Shown here piece by piece: positions 47,507 to 56,078 of a stretch of 64,000 nucleotides of DNA. How positions within the stretch are numbered: position 1 is the stretch's first letter; each line of letters opens with the position of its first letter. Origin of the DNA: Streptomyces griseus subsp. griseus (GTDB taxonomy: Bacteria; Actinomycetota; Actinomycetes; Streptomycetales; Streptomycetaceae); the NCBI RefSeq assembly GCF_003610995.1, contig NZ_CP032543.1, forward strand, positions 4,030,001-4,094,000, written 5' to 3'. Position numbers and translations under genes: made by a program. Under the pieces are notes generated by a model. The model had not been told where the DNA came from. It saw only the letters and a program-made list of their open reading frames with translations, and did no database searches.

Positions 47507-48861
47507 CGCCCTCCACCTCCTGTGCTCGAGTTACCTGTGCTGCCGGAGCCGCCGCGGAAAGGGCGGCTGCTGTGGGGGGTGCCGGAGGTGGGGCCGGAGC
47601 CGCCGCTGCGGGGCGGGGGTGCGGCGGAGGGGACAGATCCGCCGCCGGCCCCGCCGCCGCCTCCGTTGCTGGTGCGGGAGCTGTGTGCGGCGACGCCGCC
47701 GCTGGCCGGGTTGGAGGGGCGGGCGCCGCCGCCCCCTCCGCCGGTCTGGTCGTTGCGGCCGCTGTGGGTCTTGATGCCCTGGGAGACGAGGGCGGCCGGG
47801 GAGCTGATGAGGGCGGCGGCCTGGGCGCCGTCGGTGGCCTGCTTGCGGTTGGTGCGGGCGCCCTGGATCTCGTCGCCGAAGCCGGGGACGAAGCGGTAGA
47901 TCATGGCGGAGGCGAAGATGGCCAGCAGGATGATGGCGAGGCCGGAGACGACGGCGGAGAACGCGTCGGGGCCGTCGCCGGCGGAGAGCGCTCCGGCGAG
48001 GCCGAGGACGATGACGATGACCGGCTTGACCATGATCACCGCGATCATGATGCCGGCCCAGCGGCGGACGTGGCCCCACATGTTCTTGTCGACGAGGCCG
48101 GCGTAGACGACGATGCCGAGCAGGGCGCCGACGTAGAGCAGGGCGGCGCGGATGACGAGCTCCAGCCACAGGACGCCGGCCGCGACGATCGAGACGAGCG
48201 AGACGACGATCAGCATGATCGGTCCGCCGCCGATGTCGGTGCCCTTCTTGAGGGCCTCGGCGAACGAGCCGAAGAACACATCGGTCTGGCCGCCGGTGGA
48301 GGAGGCGATGACGTCGGTGACGCCGTCGGTGGCGGAGACGATCGTGTAGAGGATCAGCGGCGTGAAGGCCGAGGCGAGGACGGTGAGCCAGAGGAAGCCG
48401 ACGGCCTCAGAGATCGCAGTGGTGAGGGGGACGCCGCGGATGGCGCGCTTGGCCACGGCGAGGAGCCAGAGGACGAGGGTGAGGATGGTCGAGGCGGCGA
48501 AGATGACGGCGTACTGCTGGAGGAACTTGGGGTTGGTGAAGTCGACGTTGGCCGTGGACTCGACGGCTTCGCTGAGCTTGCCGACGATCCAGGCCGCGGC
48601 GTCGGCGCAGCCTTGGGCCAGGGAGGTGAGGGGGTCCATGGCGTCGGTGGGAGCGATGTCCTGGGAACGGGCGGCGCCTTCACCGCCTTCGCAGTAGTCC
48701 TTGGCGGGGCCGCGAATCAGGTCGCAGGGGTCGTTGCTGGGCTCGGGTGAGGGCGTCGGTGTCGGGGCTGCCGCCGCGCGACCGGCCAGTGCCACGGCAG
48801 CTACCTGGAGGCCGGTGAAGGCTGCTGCCAGTGACCGGATCCGGTGGGACTTACCGGGCAT
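47503..48861 (-). CDS. VirB6/TrbL-like polytopic channel protein
   Basis: A 452-residue protein with a signal-like N-terminus (SLAAAFTGLQVAAVALAGRAAA), a short external segment with several Cys, then about six TM segments (residues 115-330) and a long Gly/Ser/Pro-rich cytoplasmic or external tail (SSTGGGGR at the end). Topology and neighbours match the channel subunit of Gram-positive type IV secretion systems. It overlaps genes on both sides. Confidence 0.82.
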   Translation of the reverse strand: MPGKSHRIRSLAAAFTGLQVAAVALAGRAAAAPTPTPSPEPSNDPCDLIRGPAKDYCEGGEGAARSQDIAPTDAMDPLTSLAQGCADAAAWIVGKLSEAVESTANVDFTNPKFLQQYAVIFAASTILTLVLWLLAVAKRAIRGVPLTTAISEAVGFLWLTVLASAFTPLILYTIVSATDGVTDVIASSTGGQTDVFFGSFAEALKKGTDIGGGPIMLIVVSLVSIVAAGVLWLELVIRAALLYVGALLGIVVYAGLVDKNMWGHVRRWAGIMIAVIMVKPVIVIVLGLAGALSAGDGPDAFSAVVSGLAIILLAIFASAMIYRFVPGFGDEIQGARTNRKQATDGAQAAALISSPAALVSQGIKTHSGRNDQTGGGGGGARPSNPASGGVAAHSSRTSNGGGGGAGGGSVPSAAPPPRSGGSGPTSGTPHSSRPFRGGSGSTGNSSTGGGGR

Positions 48862-49726
48862 AGGTGAACCCTCCGAACCCTTGAACTGCGTCAGCCATCT
48901 CCTCGGCGGAGGAGGCGGCTTGGTCCCGGCCGACAGGCACGGGGCCGTCCTTCTGCGTGAAGTCGGTGACCTTCCAGTCCCCGTCGACCCACTTCAGCTC
49001 GTATGTGGTGGTGTACCAGCTCTCGGACACCGGGTTCTTCGACCCCTCACCGGCCAGGCCGAACAGCGCGGAGTACCAGACGGCAATCGTGGCGGTGTCA
49101 CCGAGGTACTTCTCGACCTTGGTGCCGACCGGATTGGCCCGGGAGATGAAAGTCAGTCCTTCGGGCGCCTTGCCGTCGGGGGTCAAGCCGATGCTGGTGA
49201 GGAACGACTCCTGCGAGTAGACCTTGTCGAGGTCGTCCCTGCGCGCAGCGGCCACATCCGGCGCGTAGACCGCTTCGGAGATCTCACGACGGCGCTCCTG
49301 GTCGAACATCCCGTCCGAGACCAGCGCGACCGAGTAGTTCGCCGCCGCGCTCTGCGCCCCCTGCTCATCGTGGGCGAAGCCGGAGGCGATGGTTCCGTTC
49401 TTGCCCTGGACCGGCTTGGTGCCGGTGGCGGCGGTGGGGGCCGAGCCCGCCGTTCCGGGGTTCTTCGTGCCTGGGGAGGAGGTGTCGTCGCTGCCGCCGC
49501 CACCCCGGTTGGCGAAGGCGATCGCGGCGATGAGGAGGACCACCACACCGGTGATCGTGACGATGGAGCGGGAGTTCCGGACGGGTCGGCGGGCGTGCGG
49601 AAGGTCCGCGTCGCCGTCCGGAAGGCGGGTACGGGTCTGTCGGGTGCCGCCGAGCGTGCTGTACGGGTCGTCCGCGCGGCCGCCCTGGTCCATACCGCGG
49701 TAGTCGTGCTCGTCGCCGGGACTCAT
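48851..49726 (-). CDS. Single-TM protein with extracytoplasmic domain, possibly VirB8/TcpC-like
   Basis: A 291-residue protein: a charged, disordered N-terminus, one TM segment (IVTITGVVVLLIAAIAFA, about residues 55-72), a Gly/Thr/Ser linker and a C-terminal domain with an NTF2-like pattern (IAVWYSALFGL, ESWYTTTYELKWVDGDWKVTDF). VirB8-type subunits share this layout, but direct similarity cannot be tested here. ATG 49726 follows GAGGGAG; a longer form from 49831 is possible. Confidence 0.72.
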   Translation of the reverse strand: MSPGDEHDYRGMDQGGRADDPYSTLGGTRQTRTRLPDGDADLPHARRPVRNSRSIVTITGVVVLLIAAIAFANRGGGGSDDTSSPGTKNPGTAGSAPTAATGTKPVQGKNGTIASGFAHDEQGAQSAAANYSVALVSDGMFDQERRREISEAVYAPDVAAARRDDLDKVYSQESFLTSIGLTPDGKAPEGLTFISRANPVGTKVEKYLGDTATIAVWYSALFGLAGEGSKNPVSESWYTTTYELKWVDGDWKVTDFTQKDGPVPVGRDQAASSAEEMADAVQGFGGFTYAR

Positions 49727-49907
49727 GCCGCGCTCGCTCCCTCGGTCGTGTGCGGTTCCGCGCATGACGACGGTAGCTGTGCTGGTTGCCGCGTGAGCGC
49801 GGTGGAGTGACTCGACATCAGGGAGACGCAACCTCAGCCGGTGGGCACGACGGACGGATGGTGGGGAGCGGGCGGGGACGGCCCGGTGCGGGCTGGCCGA
49901 CGGTGGG

Positions 49908-50216
49908 TCAGACAGCCATTCCGTACACGATGGTGAAGAGAGTTCCCAGGGACCCGATGATGAAGACCCCGGTCAAGCCCGCCACGATCAGGCCCTTGCC
50001 CTGTTCCGCGCTGAACGTGTCGCGCAGCGCCGTCGCCCCGATGCGCTGCTTCGCCGCGCCCCAGATCGCGATGCCGAGGCAGAGCAGGATGGCGATCGCC
50101 ATCACCACCTCGATCATGATGCGCGCCTCGTTGCCCAGCGTGCCGAACGGCCCCCAGTTGGGGGCGATTCCGCCGATGATGGTGGTGATGTCGCCCTTCT
50201 CTGCTGCCAGGATCAT
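49908..50216 (-). CDS. Small two-TM membrane protein of the secretion-like operon
   Basis: About 102 residues with TM segments IMIEVVMAIAILLCLGIAIWGA and GLIVAGLTGVFIIGSLGTLFTIV, separated by a short polar loop (KQRIGATALRDTF). Size and topology recall VirB2/TrbC pilins, but the first segment is not preceded by a clear cleavage site. It is the first gene of the minus-strand operon. ATG 50216 has AGGGGCGGTG upstream; GTG 50225 is possible. Confidence 0.75.
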   Translation of the reverse strand: MILAAEKGDITTIIGGIAPNWGPFGTLGNEARIMIEVVMAIAILLCLGIAIWGAAKQRIGATALRDTFSAEQGKGLIVAGLTGVFIIGSLGTLFTIVYGMAV

Positions 50217-50751
50217 GTAAGTCACCGCCCCTGTTGGGTAGTTAGCTTTCCGCGCCCGTGTGGCACGGGTCGCCTTCTATCTTCGCTGATGAAACCGCGC
50301 TCGCACGACGCCTTCCCGGTCTCTTTACCCGGATCTCGCACGTTCGACCGACACGGCCGCCCTGACCTGCGACTCGTCCCGTTATTCACATGCATATGTC
50401 TGGTCACTCTGTGTATCACGCGGTGTGACCGCGAGCAACGACGATGGCCATGGGTTCCCGGTGCGGTTGCAGCGTTCGCGGGGCACGACGTGTTCGTATG
50501 CGCCGTTCGAGGGCCGGCGGTGCGCCGGTGAGCCGGGGCGATGCGCCGTCAGGGAGAGCTGCCACGGCGTGAGGAGGAGGCCGTGCGTCCATCGTCCGGG
50601 TGAATCGCCTGTCCGTCCGGTGCGGCGGGAAGCCCCGCGATCACGGGGTGGCCGCCCGCGCTCCGGCCACTCGGGCGTGCGGGTGGACGGCGCGTCGGGC
50701 GGGCCGAGTTTGGCACAGTGCCGCTCCACGATCGAGGAGATGGGGAGCGGT
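50217..50751. other. Divergent control region between the two secretion-region operons
   Basis: Over 500 bases with no convincing gene. An AT-rich patch at 50381-50400 (TTATTCACATGCATATGTC) is followed by an imperfect dyad GGTCAC...GTGACC spanning 50402-50430. Promoters for both operons probably lie here. Confidence 0.5.
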
Positions 50752-51171
50752 GTGAGCGGTGCGGGTGTGCTGGCGCAGCCGGGCGGTGACCGGCCGTGGT
50801 GGTGGGGTGAGCCGGAAGGGAGTGGTGGAGGCGGAGGCGGTGACCTGAAGCACAGCGACGGGCCGTGGTTGCGGGCTGCGGGTGGAGCGGAGGGCCTGGT
50901 CGTGCACCTGGGTCCGGTGAAGGCCGAGTTGGGGCGTGCGCACCAAGATCTGGCGGCCGGGGCCGGAGAGCTGTCGGCGCTCGCCGAGCTGGGCACCGTA
51001 CGGGCCTCCTGGGAACGGCGGATCGAGACCGCCCGTGACGAGTGCCGGAGCCTGACCGGGAAGCTCCGGGCGGTGGCCGCCACCCAGTCCGAGGTCAACG
51101 AGACCGTCAAGGGGGCTTTTGACGGAGTGAAGGTGGCGGGTGCGGCTGCGGGTGTTGGTGGGGAGCGGTGA
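50752..51171 (+). CDS. Small helical WXG-like protein
   Basis: About 139 residues: a Gly-rich N-terminus with PWWWGEPEG, then a predicted helical hairpin (LGPVKAELGRAHQDLAAGAG ... RIETARDECRSLTGKLRAVA) resembling WXG100/ESAT-6-type proteins, though the turn reads RASWE. Its GTG start is uncertain (ATG 50740 also fits; GGGAGCG lies upstream of 50752). The stop overlaps the hydrolase start, so it may be a partner or chaperone of that protein. Function unknown. Confidence 0.65.
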   Translation: MSGAGVLAQPGGDRPWWWGEPEGSGGGGGGDLKHSDGPWLRAAGGAEGLVVHLGPVKAELGRAHQDLAAGAGELSALAELGTVRASWERRIETARDECRSLTGKLRAVAATQSEVNETVKGAFDGVKVAGAAAGVGGER

Positions 51172-53003
51172 GTGGGGCGGGCGGGCCGAGTGGTCTGAGT
51201 GCGCTGGGGTCGACGCTGACGTGGACGAAGTTACGTGAGGTGAGGTGCGCCGAGCTGGAGGAGGCGGCCGACGGGTGGGGCAGGGCCGGCAACCGTGCTG
51301 ACGCCGCCCGGGACCGTATCGACACCCAGCTCGTCGACGACCTGCGCCGGACGCAGAGGGGCGAGGCGGCGCGGGCCGCGGTCAGGCGGTTGCGCCGGCT
51401 GTCGAAGAACTTCCAGTACATCCACACGGAGTGCGGACTGCTGCGGACCACGCTGAACAGCCTGGCCCATGAGGTGAAGGCCCAGCAGCGTGTCCTCCAG
51501 GGGGCGCTCGACGATGCGGCGGCTCTGAAGTTCACGGTGCACCCGGACGGTTCGGTGACGTATCCGGCGGCGGGCGAGGGCCTGGTCGACGGCAAGCCGT
51601 TGGCCGGCGGCAGGGCGTCCGGGGTTCCCAACCCGGACCTGGCCGGTCCCTCCGGGCTCATCGCGCCCAACCCGAACGCGGCGAAGGCCCAGGACATCGC
51701 GGACCGGGTGGCGCGGGCGGTGCGCACGGCGGCCGACGTGGACTGGCGGTACGCGAAGATCCTGCGGGCGCTGAGGGCGGAGGACGGCCTGGATGTTCCC
51801 GCGGCGACCTGGACGGACGCGGCGGGCGACGCGGCGGCGGTGCGGCAGGCGGCGAGCGGCTACCTGAAGCAGGGGATCCCGCACGACGCGTCTCCGGCCG
51901 AGCGGAAGGCGTGGTGGGAGGGGCTGACGGACGAACAGCGCGAGGAGTACCTCGCGGTGTACCCGGACCAGATCGGCAACCTGGACGGGATCCCGGCCCT
52001 GGTCCGTGATGCGGCGAACCGCGACAACCTTCAGCTGCTGATGGGGAAGCTGGAGGGGCGGGGCGACGAGGACTCGGTGACGAAACTGGCGGCGTTGCGG
52101 GAGATCGACCGGCAGTTGCAGGCGGTGCGGGGGCCTGGGGAGCCGCCGATGTATCTGCTCGGTATCGGGGATCAGGGGAATGGCCGGGCGATTGTTTCGT
52201 ATGGGAATCCGGATACGTCGAGGAATGTGGCGGCTTATGTTCCGGGCCTCAATACCTCGCTGGACAGTGAGTTTGCCAGGGGCGATCTCGGGCGGGCGCG
52301 CGATCTGGCTATCGCCTCCAACCGCCATGGGGAACCCACTGCTGCCATCACTTGGCTCGGATATGACGCACCACAGTCACCGGACGGCCTGGGGTCGCTT
52401 GCTGTCGCAGGAAGTGCCCGGGCTGAGGGCGGCGGGCGGGCCTTCAGCGGGTTCATGGGTGGCCTCGCGGCGACCAACGAGAACGCGGATCCGCACATGA
52501 CAGCCATCGGCCACTCTTACGGATCACGAACCGTGGGTGCGGCGACGCAACAGGACGGCGGTATTCCCGGTGTCGACGACATTGTGTTCGTCGGAAGCCC
52601 GGGGGTGGGCGTCGATAGCGCCGATGAACTAGGTGTGGGCAGGGAGCACGTGTTCGTCGGAGCAGCTTCCAATGACATCGTGACCAAGCTTCCGGCGAAG
52701 GAACAGTTCGCTATCGGCACGGCTGAAATGCTGTTCGGTGGGCCTGCGGCCGCCTATGTCTTCGGAGGCCTGGCCGACCCGGGGGGTGACGACGTCTGGT
52801 TTGGTAGGGATCCGGCCAGCGAGTCGTTCGGGGCGAGGAGATTCGAGGTGGGGGACGGTCCGCCCTTGGTCGGGGCGGGTGGGCTTTCGATCGATGCGCA
52901 TTCTGGATACTTCGATCCAGCGGTTGATATGACGTCGGTGGAGAACATGGCATTGATCGCTACCGGACGTTCTCACAAGATCAAAACGGAAGATCCGCGT
53001 TGA
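51168..53003 (+). CDS. Alpha/beta-hydrolase (DUF1023) with WXG-like N-terminal helical domain, copy 1
   Basis: A 611-residue protein. Residues 1-130 are helical with a WxxA-type turn (EEAADGWGRAGNRADAARD). After a linker, a conserved segment (ERKAWWEGLTDEQREEYLAV) leads into an alpha/beta-hydrolase domain with nucleophile Ser450 in GHSYGS and the probable catalytic His in DAHSGYF. Such proteins may be exported lipases, esterases or wall-active enzymes. Codon use becomes less GC-rich from about 52,180 on. It overlaps both neighbours (GTGA and TTGA), suggesting a tightly coupled unit with the downstream lipoprotein. Confidence 0.85.
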   Translation: MSGAGGPSGLSALGSTLTWTKLREVRCAELEEAADGWGRAGNRADAARDRIDTQLVDDLRRTQRGEAARAAVRRLRRLSKNFQYIHTECGLLRTTLNSLAHEVKAQQRVLQGALDDAAALKFTVHPDGSVTYPAAGEGLVDGKPLAGGRASGVPNPDLAGPSGLIAPNPNAAKAQDIADRVARAVRTAADVDWRYAKILRALRAEDGLDVPAATWTDAAGDAAAVRQAASGYLKQGIPHDASPAERKAWWEGLTDEQREEYLAVYPDQIGNLDGIPALVRDAANRDNLQLLMGKLEGRGDEDSVTKLAALREIDRQLQAVRGPGEPPMYLLGIGDQGNGRAIVSYGNPDTSRNVAAYVPGLNTSLDSEFARGDLGRARDLAIASNRHGEPTAAITWLGYDAPQSPDGLGSLAVAGSARAEGGGRAFSGFMGGLAATNENADPHMTAIGHSYGSRTVGAATQQDGGIPGVDDIVFVGSPGVGVDSADELGVGREHVFVGAASNDIVTKLPAKEQFAIGTAEMLFGGPAAAYVFGGLADPGGDDVWFGRDPASESFGARRFEVGDGPPLVGAGGLSIDAHSGYFDPAVDMTSVENMALIATGRSHKIKTEDPR

Positions 53004-53563
53004 GACTTCGAGTGCGAACGACGTGTGTGGCCATTCTCTTGGGGTCTTTGCTGTTGGGGTGCGCCGAGATGCGAGGTGAGAGATTGAATATGCAAGGTGC
53101 TGCGGAACGGGCGGACGGCATCCTCGATCAGGTCATCGCCGAGATTGAACCAGAGGTTCGTTGGGTGCACGGGCCGACGACGACGGGAAACTGCACGGTG
53201 ACCAGAAGGAGGACAATTATGACTACGGTTTCCGCCCAACGGAGGGGAAGCCTTCTGGGCGTGGTGGACCGGTTCTGGCGGAAGAGCGGTTACCGGATGA
53301 CGGCGATCAACAACGACGTGGATGTTCCCGCGATCTACGCGCGGACTGACGACGGATTCCAAGTCGGCCTCATTGTTGCCGCCCAAGGGCAGGTGCACTT
53401 CGACGTGATCAGCCCCTGCGTCCGCCACTCAGAGGTTGCCCCTTCGACCCGTCAGGCCACCGCCCCCCTCGATCCGGAGGCAGAGTTCATCCCCCGCCCC
53501 AACATCCACTCCGACTTCTGGTCGGCAGAGGCGCCCGAGGTCGGTGTGACATCCGGGCGGTGA
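53000..53563 (+). CDS. Lipoprotein partner of hydrolase copy 1
   Basis: A 187-residue lipoprotein. TTG start (overlapping the hydrolase stop), signal peptide VRTTCVAILLGSLLLGC with lipobox LLGC. The mature part has LNMQGAAERADGILDQVIAE, VRWVHGPTTTGNC and FWRKSGYRM, shared with the second lipoprotein of this locus. Lower GC at third positions than flanking genes. A membrane-anchored partner or immunity factor for the hydrolase is a hypothesis. Confidence 0.8.
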   Translation: MRLRVRTTCVAILLGSLLLGCAEMRGERLNMQGAAERADGILDQVIAEIEPEVRWVHGPTTTGNCTVTRRRTIMTTVSAQRRGSLLGVVDRFWRKSGYRMTAINNDVDVPAIYARTDDGFQVGLIVAAQGQVHFDVISPCVRHSEVAPSTRQATAPLDPEAEFIPRPNIHSDFWSAEAPEVGVTSGR

Positions 53564-53717
53564 CTGGGGCAACTCGGCCCAACTTGCCTTACGTGTAAGG
53601 GCTTTGAGCCCTTCATTGGGTCCTGGGGCCCATGTCGTGTCCCCTGCTCGTGTGGTCGCATACGCGGAGTGACTGACCTGTCGCCGTGCCGCCCACTCAC
53701 GAGGTAGGGGACTGCCC

Positions 53718-56078
53718 TTGTCCGGCATACGAGGAAGTGCGGTCTCTGCTGACGTCGATGTAAGCGCTGCCACCGCCCGCGCGGGTGGGCGGTCCATGCC
53801 CCGGTCGTTGCAGGCGGTTCTGGTCCTCGTTCAGCTGCTGTTCGTGGCCACGCTCGTGGGTGCGGTCGGTGCTCTCTCCACGGCCTCCTCGGTGGACGCC
53901 TTGGACGGGCATCTGCTCGGGTTGCTGCTCTACGCCTCCTTACCCGGCGTCAGCGCCTTCGTGCTGTCCCTGTACGTCCGTACCGGCGGCGTCGGCGTCT
54001 GGCGCGGGCTCTTCGCCGTGCAGGCGTGGTTCGTCCTCGGTGCGCTCGCCGAGTTGGGTGGTGGGGCCGGGGCGCAAGGGGTTGCGCGGGTGGCGGTTCC
54101 GGTCGCTGTCGTCGTGTTGCTCGCGCGGCCGGAGAGCCGGCGGTGGTTCCGGCTCGGGGCTGGTGAACGGGTCGGGCAGCGGTCGTTCAGCCTGGCCCGG
54201 ATGGTGAGGTCGCGCCGTGACGGTGGGCAGAGCGCGCTGGAGTACCTCGGGCTCGTGCTGGTGGTCGTCGCCCTCGTCGGCGCGATGATGGCCACCGGGA
54301 TCGGGCAGCAGCTCACCTCCGAGATGCGCGCTGCCATCTGCTCCCTGAACGGTGGTTCGTGCTCCGCGCACGGTGGAGACGTCATCGCCGGTCCGGGCGG
54401 AAGCAGGGGCTCCGGTGATGGCCAATCCGGTGCCGGTACCGCCGGTGCCGATTCCGGTGGAGAGAGCCGTGGTGCGGGAGGCGCCGGTGGCGGTTCCGGG
54501 GGCGGCAGTGCCGGTGGTGCCGCCGGAGGTGAGGCCGCCTCCTCGACCACCTCCGGAGGCACCACCGGAGGCGACTCCTCCACCTCCGGCGGAGCCCTCG
54601 GGTCAGACCCCGCCCCTTCCTCTCCGGTCGACGCGGGTAGACCCGGTCGGCCCACCCCCTCCGCCCCCACCTTCCTCGACGGACTCCTCGGTGACGGCCT
54701 CGGGCGGGATCTCCAGGGCGTCACCGACGCCGTGTTCCGGCCGGGGGAGAGCGCGCGCCGCATCGCTGATCAGTGGGCGCGGGATTCTCAGGGCGCGCGT
54801 GACACATGGGGGCGCGGCGACTACGTCGGTGCCGTCTGGGAGTGGAACAAGGCCGTCGGTGGCGGCGGGATCGGGCTCGGGCTTCCTGGGGGCGGGGCGC
54901 GGGTCGACCAGCGGGTGCGGGAGGACGAGCGGCGGTATCTCGACGCGCGGATCCCCCGGAACGCCACCCCGCAGCAGCGGAAGGCCTGGTGGGACGGGCT
55001 CAGCCCCGAGGAGCGCGAGCGGTACATCGAGCTCGTCCCGGAGCGGATCGGGAAACTCGACGGCATCCCCGTCGCCGCCCGCGACGCCGCCAACCGCAAG
55101 AACCTCCCCGCGCTCATCGAGGAGCTGGAGGGCGTCGACACCGACAAGGCCCGCAAGCAGCTCGCCGGGCTCCGGGAGATCGACCGGCAGCTCAAGGAGA
55201 ACGGGCAGCCGCCCATGTTTCTCATCGGGATCGGTGATGAGGGGAACGGGCGCGCCATCGTGTCGTTCGGGAACCCGGACGCCTCCCGGCACGTGTCGGC
55301 GTACGTCCCAGGGCTCAACACCTCGCTCGACGAGGAGTTCGCCAAGAACGACCTCGGGCGGGCCCGGGACACCGCCATCGGGGCCCAGGGGTACGACGAG
55401 TCCACCGCCTCCATCGTCTGGCTCGGTTACGACGCCCCGCAGCTGCCGGACAGTGACGGGGTTGCCGGGTACTTCGCCGTGATGGGGACGGCCCGGGCCG
55501 AGAAGGGTGGGGTCGCCTACCGCGATTTCATGGGCGGGATCGCCGCGACCAACCAGAACGACGACCCCCACCTCACCGCCATCGGGCACTCCTACGGATC
55601 GAGGACGGTCGGTGCCGCGGCCGCCGTGCCGGGCGGGATACCCGGCGTCGACGACATCATCCTCGTCGGCAGCCCCGGGGTCGGGGTGAACCATGCCGTG
55701 GACCTCGGCGTCGGCAGCGAGCACGTCTTCGTGGGAGCCGCCGCCAACGACCCGGTGACCAAGCTGCCCTCCAGGACCCAGGTCGTCGTCGGCGGGGTCG
55801 GGCTGATCGTGGGCGGGCCCGGTGCGGCCTATCTCGCGGGGGATCTCGCCGATCCGGGCGACGACGACCTCTGGTTCGGGAAGGATCCGGCGAGCAAGGC
55901 GTTCGGCGCGCGGCGCTTTCCGGTGGCCGACGGGCCGCCTCTGGTCAGCGGGGGCGGTCTGAGCCTGGACGCGCACTCGAACTACTTCAGTCCCGAACGT
56001 GACGCCGTCTCCGCGGACAGCATCGCCCTGATCGTGTCGGGGAACGCCGACCGGCTCAAGATGGAGGAACCGAAGTGA
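53718..56078 (+). CDS. Alpha/beta-hydrolase (DUF1023) with polytopic, Flp-pilin-like N-terminus, copy 2
   Basis: A 786-residue protein. Four hydrophobic segments (about 31-53, 65-86, 97-112, 122-136) are followed by a Flp/Tad-pilin-like segment: Gly170 then QSALEYLGLVLVVVALVGA (Glu at +5, Tyr at +6). Next come a 100-residue Gly/Ser/Thr linker and a hydrolase domain homologous to copy 1 over its full length, with Ser625 in GHSYGS and DAHSNYF. TTG 53718 is chosen with GAGG upstream; ATG 53796 is an alternative. Confidence 0.83.
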   Translation: MSGIRGSAVSADVDVSAATARAGGRSMPRSLQAVLVLVQLLFVATLVGAVGALSTASSVDALDGHLLGLLLYASLPGVSAFVLSLYVRTGGVGVWRGLFAVQAWFVLGALAELGGGAGAQGVARVAVPVAVVVLLARPESRRWFRLGAGERVGQRSFSLARMVRSRRDGGQSALEYLGLVLVVVALVGAMMATGIGQQLTSEMRAAICSLNGGSCSAHGGDVIAGPGGSRGSGDGQSGAGTAGADSGGESRGAGGAGGGSGGGSAGGAAGGEAASSTTSGGTTGGDSSTSGGALGSDPAPSSPVDAGRPGRPTPSAPTFLDGLLGDGLGRDLQGVTDAVFRPGESARRIADQWARDSQGARDTWGRGDYVGAVWEWNKAVGGGGIGLGLPGGGARVDQRVREDERRYLDARIPRNATPQQRKAWWDGLSPEERERYIELVPERIGKLDGIPVAARDAANRKNLPALIEELEGVDTDKARKQLAGLREIDRQLKENGQPPMFLIGIGDEGNGRAIVSFGNPDASRHVSAYVPGLNTSLDEEFAKNDLGRARDTAIGAQGYDESTASIVWLGYDAPQLPDSDGVAGYFAVMGTARAEKGGVAYRDFMGGIAATNQNDDPHLTAIGHSYGSRTVGAAAAVPGGIPGVDDIILVGSPGVGVNHAVDLGVGSEHVFVGAAANDPVTKLPSRTQVVVGGVGLIVGGPGAAYLAGDLADPGDDDLWFGKDPASKAFGARRFPVADGPPLVSGGGLSLDAHSNYFSPERDAVSADSIALIVSGNADRLKMEEPK

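Noticed and set aside
42808..50216. Integrated conjugative element
   Set aside because: No integrase, relaxase, replication gene or att repeat seen, and the flanking order looks like core genome.
50222..50419. A 65-codon minus-strand frame upstream of the two-TM gene
   Set aside because: Basic low-complexity peptide without a ribosome site, lying in the presumed promoter region.
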